Part shown: positions 7,296 to 11,495 of the stretch, piece by piece | Layout: each line of letters starts with the position of its first letter | Numbering within the stretch: position 1 is the first letter of the stretch | Origin: Cephalothrix simula | Taxonomy: Eukaryota; Nemertea; Palaeonemertea; Archinemertea; Cephalotrichidae | Direction of reading: 5' to 3' | Assembly: GCA_035591015.1 (NCBI GenBank) | Contig: JAXIUW010200176.1 | Location: forward strand, 1 to 11,495 | DNA length: 11,495 nucleotides | The notes under the pieces: generated by a model | Told to the model about the DNA's origin: nothing | Database searches by the model: none | What the model saw: the letters and a program-made list of their open reading frames with translations, nothing else | Position numbers and translations under genes: made by a program

Positions 7296-8291
7296 CGATC
7301 ATTAAAATGTGGATACGAAAAAATAGCGCCCGTAAATAACTTTTACCTAATTTTTATTCTCATTTATTTTGCGAATTTTTTCATCTAAAGTCCAAACTGA
7401 GTCGTCAACCATTTTGATCCATTTTAGCATATATTTACCATCTAAAAATCTTTGTTTAATGTATCAAATTTTGAGATGCTTAAAATTATTTGGCTTCCAA
7501 GGGGCGAACCCCACCTGGGGCGGGCCACTGGACCGGCGTGGACCCCACACCTTTACAACTGGGCCCAAAACACCCCACCCGCGCTCGCTAATGCTCGCTC
7601 TGGCCTTCAGCGTTCTGGAAGCGAATTTTTGACATTCTCAATCATGACCTTCAGCGTTCGTTTGTTACGGATTCCAACTTTTAAGCAAGCATGGTACAGT
7701 GACAACAGGTGTAGGAGTGCAATAAGAGCTGTCACAAGCAGCACTGTGGCTACTTGATCAGGACCATCCTGTCACCCAGAGACAGCCGTTTGAATCTGTG
7801 CACCCAGTAGTTATCCATCCAACTGCTTACCTAGGACATTTGTTGCTTGACTTCAAACAGTTAACAGCTGTCTAAATTACTGAGTTATGTCCCCAGTATT
7901 TGTAAATCAGCAAGTAATGTATGATCAGATAATCATATGGTAAATATATCCTCATGCCTTATGGTTCTCCAGCCAGTAGCCGACTTTGCACTGCACTTGA
8001 GTGACCATTGATGGCCTTTTGGTTGGTGAAAGGTATAATACCAAGGATGATCTCTGTTTGGGCTGGCTCAAAATCGAAAAAATAAAAGTGCCAATCGACT
8101 ATTTGGGTGCATGTTTCTATCTGCTTGTAATAAATTTATATTGCCTAAATCTATTAGTGGTCAAAAATTGATAAAACAATTTCTTGGAAATCAACTTATG
8201 TCAATTTAATCCCCAACGTTAATATATTCAATTGAATGAATCAGCAAAATTTGATCCTCATTTGATGACTTAAAAATTCTTGCTTTTACTC
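7296..8291. other. Gene-poor stretch upstream of the retrotransposon fragment
   Basis: A GC-rich block at 7490-7625 is listed separately. At 7604-7615 and 7648-7659 the 12-mer CCTTCAGCGTTC is directly repeated. Minus-strand sequence at 7786-7833 faintly resembles tRNA A and B boxes (see findings). The rest, including 7860-8280, shows no recognisable feature. The plus-strand frames at 7369-7632 and 7452-7757 cross the GC-rich repeat and have no family resemblance, so they are not called. Confidence 0.5.
7490..7625. repeat. GC-rich block, probably a dispersed-repeat fragment
   Basis: This block has short inverted runs (GGGGCGAACCCC, CCACCTGGGGCGGGCC) in an otherwise AT-rich area. The abrupt composition change and CCC/GGG blocks resemble fragments of GC-rich dispersed repeats of marine invertebrates. 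That comparison is from memory and unverified. Confidence 0.4.
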
Positions 8292-8957
8292 TTATGCCTC
8301 CTTCATAACAGGTGACTACAGATCATTTGAAGAAGGCTGTGTCACTAGTATGCTAAATGAACTTAATTTACCGTCACTTCAACAAAGACTTTTTATAATA
8401 ATACATTACCATCAATGAAAGCAGAGGAATTTTTAACACCAGCTATGAAAAGGAAAAGGAACATCAAATTAATAATGGACAGTGATTTTGAAGATTATAA
8501 CATCCTAGAAAAGCATATCATTTTAACAACAGAGGATATAAAGAAGACTGTACAAGATCAGCTCAGTATGATAACTCTTTCTTTGTGAGAACTGTTGTAG
8601 ACTGGAACCATCTTGATAATTTAATTATATATAATTTAAGCGTGCTCTTTACTAATTGCAAGAAATGGTTCTAAACATATTAATTCAGATTCATATTCAT
8701 ATTTGTTGACTCTTAATTTGCTACCGCCTTGCATTTTACAAGAAAGGCATGATTTGCATTTAAAAAAAGTGAAATGCCACGGCGCTTCTCTAATATCCTA
8801 TTTGCATCACGCTTAACAAATTAGGAATATAAGGATACGGTTGTTAGTCAAAAGCTTAAAATGATCCTGAAATTAAAAGAATCCAAAGGGCGAATTTGCA
8901 CTTCAGAAACCAGAATTTATGGCATTTTTTATAAAGACTTTTTATGCCTCCTTCATA
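8292..8957 (+). mobile_element. 5'-truncated non-LTR (LINE) retrotransposon, degenerate
   Basis: The insert 8308-8941 is bracketed by a perfect 16-bp direct repeat, TTATGCCTCCTTCATA, at 8292-8307 and 8942-8957, as expected for target-primed insertion. Its left half encodes decayed remnants of the extreme C-terminal part of a jockey/CR1-type ORF2. These include CVTSMLNELNLPSLQQR from about 8328, EEFLTPAMKRKRNIK from about 8424, and the hallmark YDNSFFVRTVVDWNHLD from 8567. These lie in different frames, with stops and frameshifts between, so the copy is dead. About 320 bp of presumed 3' UTR follow. It lies upstream of the F-box exon, possibly within its intron. Confidence 0.72.
8328..8626 (+). 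pseudogene. Remnant of reverse-transcriptase ORF2 C-terminus
   Basis: Three pieces can be read. The first ends at an in-frame TGA after IIIHYHQ near 8414. The second runs open from ATG 8415 to a TGA near 8588. The third, shifted, carries NSFFVRTVVDWNHL at 8567-8626. The final piece matches the SFFPRT-x-x-DWN-x-L signature found at the C-terminus of jockey/CR1-like ORF2 proteins (family knowledge). No catalytic residues of the polymerase are in the window because of the 5' truncation. Confidence 0.72.
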
Positions 8958-9203
8958 GATGCCCCCCAAAAATGGAACATAGTAGTCTGTTTTTGACCAG
9001 TTTGTTTGCCCTACATCGTACTAGGTAAGGCGAATCATTTTTAGCCCCCGCCCTCCTGTGTAACTTTTTATGCCCTTTCAAATTCTATACTTAGTAGGGA
9101 AACAAATTAAGAAAAATAATTCTACTGATTGCAGATAAAAAGTTGTTCAATTAAGCTTTTAAATCAATTGAGGGTGTTTACTGATATGTTTATTTATTTT
9201 TAG
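8958..9203. other. Short region leading to the F-box exon acceptor
   Basis: It begins GATGCCCCCCAAAAATGG and continues with a TGTTTGCCCTAC stretch, suggestive of a dispersed repeat into which the LINE inserted. A strong donor-like AG|GTAAGG lies at 9023-9030, but the phase-0 codon before it would be TAG. The 3' end (9186-9203) is TTTATTTATTTTTAG, a convincing splice acceptor. Confidence 0.5.
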
Positions 9204-10595
9204 GTTGTTGAATTAAAAGGTGAAAATTCACCCAGCATTTGCCACATATCACAACTACCTTCTGGAATCATTGGAAAGATCTTGTCTTATCTGCCATGGA
9301 AAGAAAAAATTGCAGTAGCGAGACAGATTGTGGAATGGGAACCTGAACTTTATTCTGTTGAGGCTTGGAAATACTTCGACAATTCAAGTGCCACCGACAG
9401 CGATGTTGTCCATGTTTGTGAGATGAAACCAAAGGTTATTAGTAAAAACATAAACAATGGAGATACAATGGGCAGTTACCCCTGCTCATGTGAAATCCGC
9501 TGGACATTTAAGGAAGAAGTAATTTCTTGTATCCTCGAATTTGGAAGGTATTTCCAATCCTGTGATATTCATTTAGATTTTGAAGATGTTTATGATCATG
9601 AAATGAAAGTTTTAAAATACTTAGCATCTTACTGTACAAATCTATCTTATATTCGTTTATACCATCCACAATTCATGGATTTTTCAATGGAAGAAAATAT
9701 AACAGAATATGTAAAATCGCTGCAAGATTTAGAAGAAAAAAATCCTATGCTCGATAGCATTGCATTATGTAATATTAATTACATGGCTGTTGATACTAGA
9801 CAGGGGATACGTGAACTTTTGAATAAAATCATTTCCAACACCTCAATCATATCAAAAGTAAAAGTATTAGAATTTACCCATGCATATGACTTTTCTGCGC
9901 CTATTGAACAATTGTGTCATTTTAGATTTTTAAAAATTCTAAAAACTCAAATTCAAGTATTAACGTCTGAAATTCTCGTGACTCTATCAAATTTAAAACA
10001 TTTATATCTTCTGAACGATGGTTCAACTTTAAATGAAGGGTTTAGAGAAGACTTTGAACTAGTTTGGGCTGAAATAGCTTCTAAAATGCCTCATTTGAAT
10101 GTGCATTATATTTTTGAGGGTAGAACTCTAAGACCGGAAGATGTTGTTCATAATCCACTTGTTAAATCCATAGTTCTTGATAGTCTATGCAATCAAGTAT
10201 CCTCAAATCTTATTAAAGCTTTTTGCAAACAATATGGTAAGGGATTACGTGCATTCGCTCATATGGCTAGTCAATGGAACTGGAGTGAATTTTTACCTTA
10301 CGAGGACGATTTTGAACAAGTCGAATCATTCATGTATTTCTTGAAACATTGTCCTTTTCTGGACACATTTATTTCGGAGGTACATGTATCTAGTTCTGCA
10401 ATCCTAGAAATGGCTGAATGCAAGCAACTAAAAGAGATAAGTATAATAGATAATGAAATTGGCCATGATCTGTCATACTGCACAGATTCAGAAAATTATT
10501 TCATTACCAGGATGCATGACTTAATGGGTGATAAATGGTTTCCATTGACAGAGTCGGAATTCCATGAAAAAACAAATCGCCTCTTATCGTTATAA
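9204..10595 (+). CDS. F-box/leucine-rich protein, FBXO39/FBXO33-like; terminal exon
   Basis: A 463-codon stop-free frame follows the acceptor TTTTAG at 9198-9203 and ends with TAA at 10593-10595. The first in-frame ATG (EMKP, near 9422) lies after the F-box, so the start must be in an upstream exon joined in phase 0. Residues about 16-60 form an F-box: SQLPSGIIGKILSYLPWKEK followed by PELYSVEAWKYF. F-boxes bind SKP1 and place a substrate receptor on a CUL1 ubiquitin ligase (family knowledge). The rest looks like degenerate leucine-rich repeats (LKHLYLLND, LKEISIIDN). ELVWAEIASKMPHLNVHYIF and the later LIKAFCKQYGKGLRAF resemble the C-terminal half of FBXO39 and FBXO33 in order and spacing; total length is also close to FBXO39. 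The substrate is unknown. A candidate minimal first exon would end in ATG at 7937-7939 before gtaaat, but this is speculative. Confidence 0.8.
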   Translation, partial: VVELKGENSPSICHISQLPSGIIGKILSYLPWKEKIAVARQIVEWEPELYSVEAWKYFDNSSATDSDVVHVCEMKPKVISKNINNGDTMGSYPCSCEIRWTFKEEVISCILEFGRYFQSCDIHLDFEDVYDHEMKVLKYLASYCTNLSYIRLYHPQFMDFSMEENITEYVKSLQDLEEKNPMLDSIALCNINYMAVDTRQGIRELLNKIISNTSIISKVKVLEFTHAYDFSAPIEQLCHFRFLKILKTQIQVLTSEILVTLSNLKHLYLLNDGSTLNEGFREDFELVWAEIASKMPHLNVHYIFEGRTLRPEDVVHNPLVKSIVLDSLCNQVSSNLIKAFCKQYGKGLRAFAHMASQWNWSEFLPYEDDFEQVESFMYFLKHCPFLDTFISEVHVSSSAILEMAECKQLKEISIIDNEIGHDLSYCTDSENYFITRMHDLMGDKWFPLTESEFHEKTNRLLSL

Positions 10596-11193
10596 AGGTA
10601 TTTAGGACAATTGGTGCTACGTGTATATGGCACTTAAATGATCTGATTTTTAAAATTCTTTGTTAATACATACATGTATATTTATTCGTGCAGGAAAGCT
10701 TGGGGTGGGTTTTTTTTGCAAGTGAAAGTTTAGTTTGTTAAGGTGTCGTTGTTAAAAAACGTTCTGATCACCCCCCCCCCCCCAACTTTTTTAAAGGTAG
10801 GAAAAATTTTCTCAATTTACTAGAGCAAGAGAGCAGTGAATTTCTGGAAAACCTTTAGAGTCAATGCTTAAAAAGTTGATTAAGCAAAGTTTAGAAGCTG
10901 TGTCAACTCATCCGAATGTCACTGTCAAGCCAATGTTCGGCTAGAAAATATGTGTATGATAATTTTTGCTAATTGTTAGTGCTTGTAGCACAAGGAATCA
11001 GTCTGTTAGAGAAACAGTAACTTTTTGCCCAAATTTTTACAGCATTGTTTTAAGAACCTAGACAGAGGATCACAAAGAGAAAAAATGAAGAAGAATACAT
11101 GTAGAAATATAATATGGGAAGTGTAAAATACATGTAATGGTAAAATTTTTATAAAGATGAAACAGATGTAACAGTGGAATTAAACATGGAACC
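10596..11193. other. 3' flank of the F-box gene
   Basis: No canonical AATAAA follows the stop. The variant AATACA near 10664 and ATTAAA at 11179-11184 are possible polyadenylation signals. A run of 13 C lies at 10771-10783. The rest is AT-rich with several TACATGTA octamers and no coding frame of interest. Confidence 0.45.
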
Positions 11194-11262
11194 CAGGGTG
11201 ACCACTCGCCTGGAATCCTGGAAATCAGGGGAAAAGCAAATCATGGAACAGTAGCCACCCTG
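11194..11262. mobile_element. Small CAGGGTG-ended MITE fragment
   Basis: CAGGGTGACCACT (from 11194) and AGTAGCCACCCTG (to 11262) are imperfect inverted ends around a 69-bp unit. It contains CCTGGAATCCTGGAAATCAG, the CCTGGAA style of hAT-type MITEs in many invertebrates (from memory). No 8-bp target duplication flanks it, so it is either an internally deleted remnant or chance pairing. Confidence 0.45.
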
Positions 11263-11354
11263 TTGATGACTATTGTTGGTTCAACCATCTGCGTCAGGGG
11301 AGGGTCATGGAAAAAATTGACATACACGGATGTTATAAAAGTGAAAATCCGGTT

Positions 11355-11495
11355 GGGGACCCACCGACCCCCCTACCCACCCTTATAAAAAAGCCACATG
11401 GAACCACATAAAAAAAACCCACATAAGACCACACAAGACCACATGTGGAAATTCCACCGGGTGGATTTGGGAAAAACCACATGTGGAATTTCAAA
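11355..11495. repeat. CCACA-rich repeat with CCACATGTGG palindromes
   Basis: CCACATGTGGAA occurs at about 11440 and 11478, each followed by an ATTTC or AATTCC stretch, with the palindrome CCACCGGGTGG between. Upstream, CCACAT/CCACAC units recur (GCCACATGGAACCACATA, GACCACACAAGACCACATG). The array is cut by the window end, so its unit length and type are unknown. Confidence 0.5.

Noticed and set aside
7369-7757. Overlapping plus-strand open frames of 87 and 101 residues
   Set aside because: They cross a GC-rich dispersed-repeat-like block, show no domain, and have no supporting splice or start signals.
9001-9030. Strong donor-like AG|GTAAGG as the exon before the F-box exon
   Set aside because: In the phase required by 9204, the codon before the donor is TAG.
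1-11495. Bacterial-type systems (operons, CRISPR, phage, toxin-antitoxin)
   Set aside because: The window has spliced genes, eukaryotic domains and eukaryotic transposons; no spaced repeat array or prokaryotic gene cluster is present.

Overview
The window looks like nuclear DNA of a marine invertebrate, most likely a mollusc. It is AT-rich, has genuine GT-AG introns, is packed with short decayed transposons, and repeatedly contains TACATGTA-type octamers (for example near 218, 258, 2118, 10381, 10674, 11096 and 11128). There is no bacterial operon, phage or CRISPR signal. The species assignment is inference; eukaryotic origin is seen directly.

Two protein-coding genes can be supported, arranged head to head. 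On the minus strand, positions 6078 down to 1 hold eight short coding exons (6078-6055, 3696-3602, 3181-3055, 2979-2906, 2821-2752, 1574-1479, 196-149, 62-1) that join in one frame through seven GT-AG introns. They encode at least 198 residues: an N-terminal PUB domain, then a highly charged helix. It resembles a PUB-domain adaptor of the p97/VCP ATPase, and the C-terminus lies beyond position 1. On the plus strand, 9204-10595 is one large terminal exon encoding 463 residues of an F-box protein with a leucine-rich region, most like FBXO39/FBXO33. Its short 5' exon(s) could not be placed. Both genes belong to the ubiquitin-proteasome system, but nothing shows that they act together.

The rest is intron or intergenic DNA built from mobile elements. 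Intron 1 of the PUB gene holds most of a roughly 1.6-kb hAT-like element (4371-5960) with 8-bp target duplications. Two abutting TTAA-flanked palindromic elements are nested in it (5030-5324 and 5329-5560). A 519-bp relative with the same end motif and its own 8-bp duplication lies at 6769-7287. A 5'-truncated non-LTR retrotransposon occupies 8308-8941, bracketed by 16-bp direct repeats. Intron 6 of the PUB gene carries a fold-back element (760-914) and a two-copy tandem repeat (309-425). Intron 5 carries a decayed GC-rich repeat built on TCGGGA (2235-2600). Probable promoter motifs (ETS-like and E2F-like) lie just upstream of the PUB start codon. The right end (10596-11495) has a C tract, a small CAGGGTG-ended fragment and CCACATGTGG palindromes.
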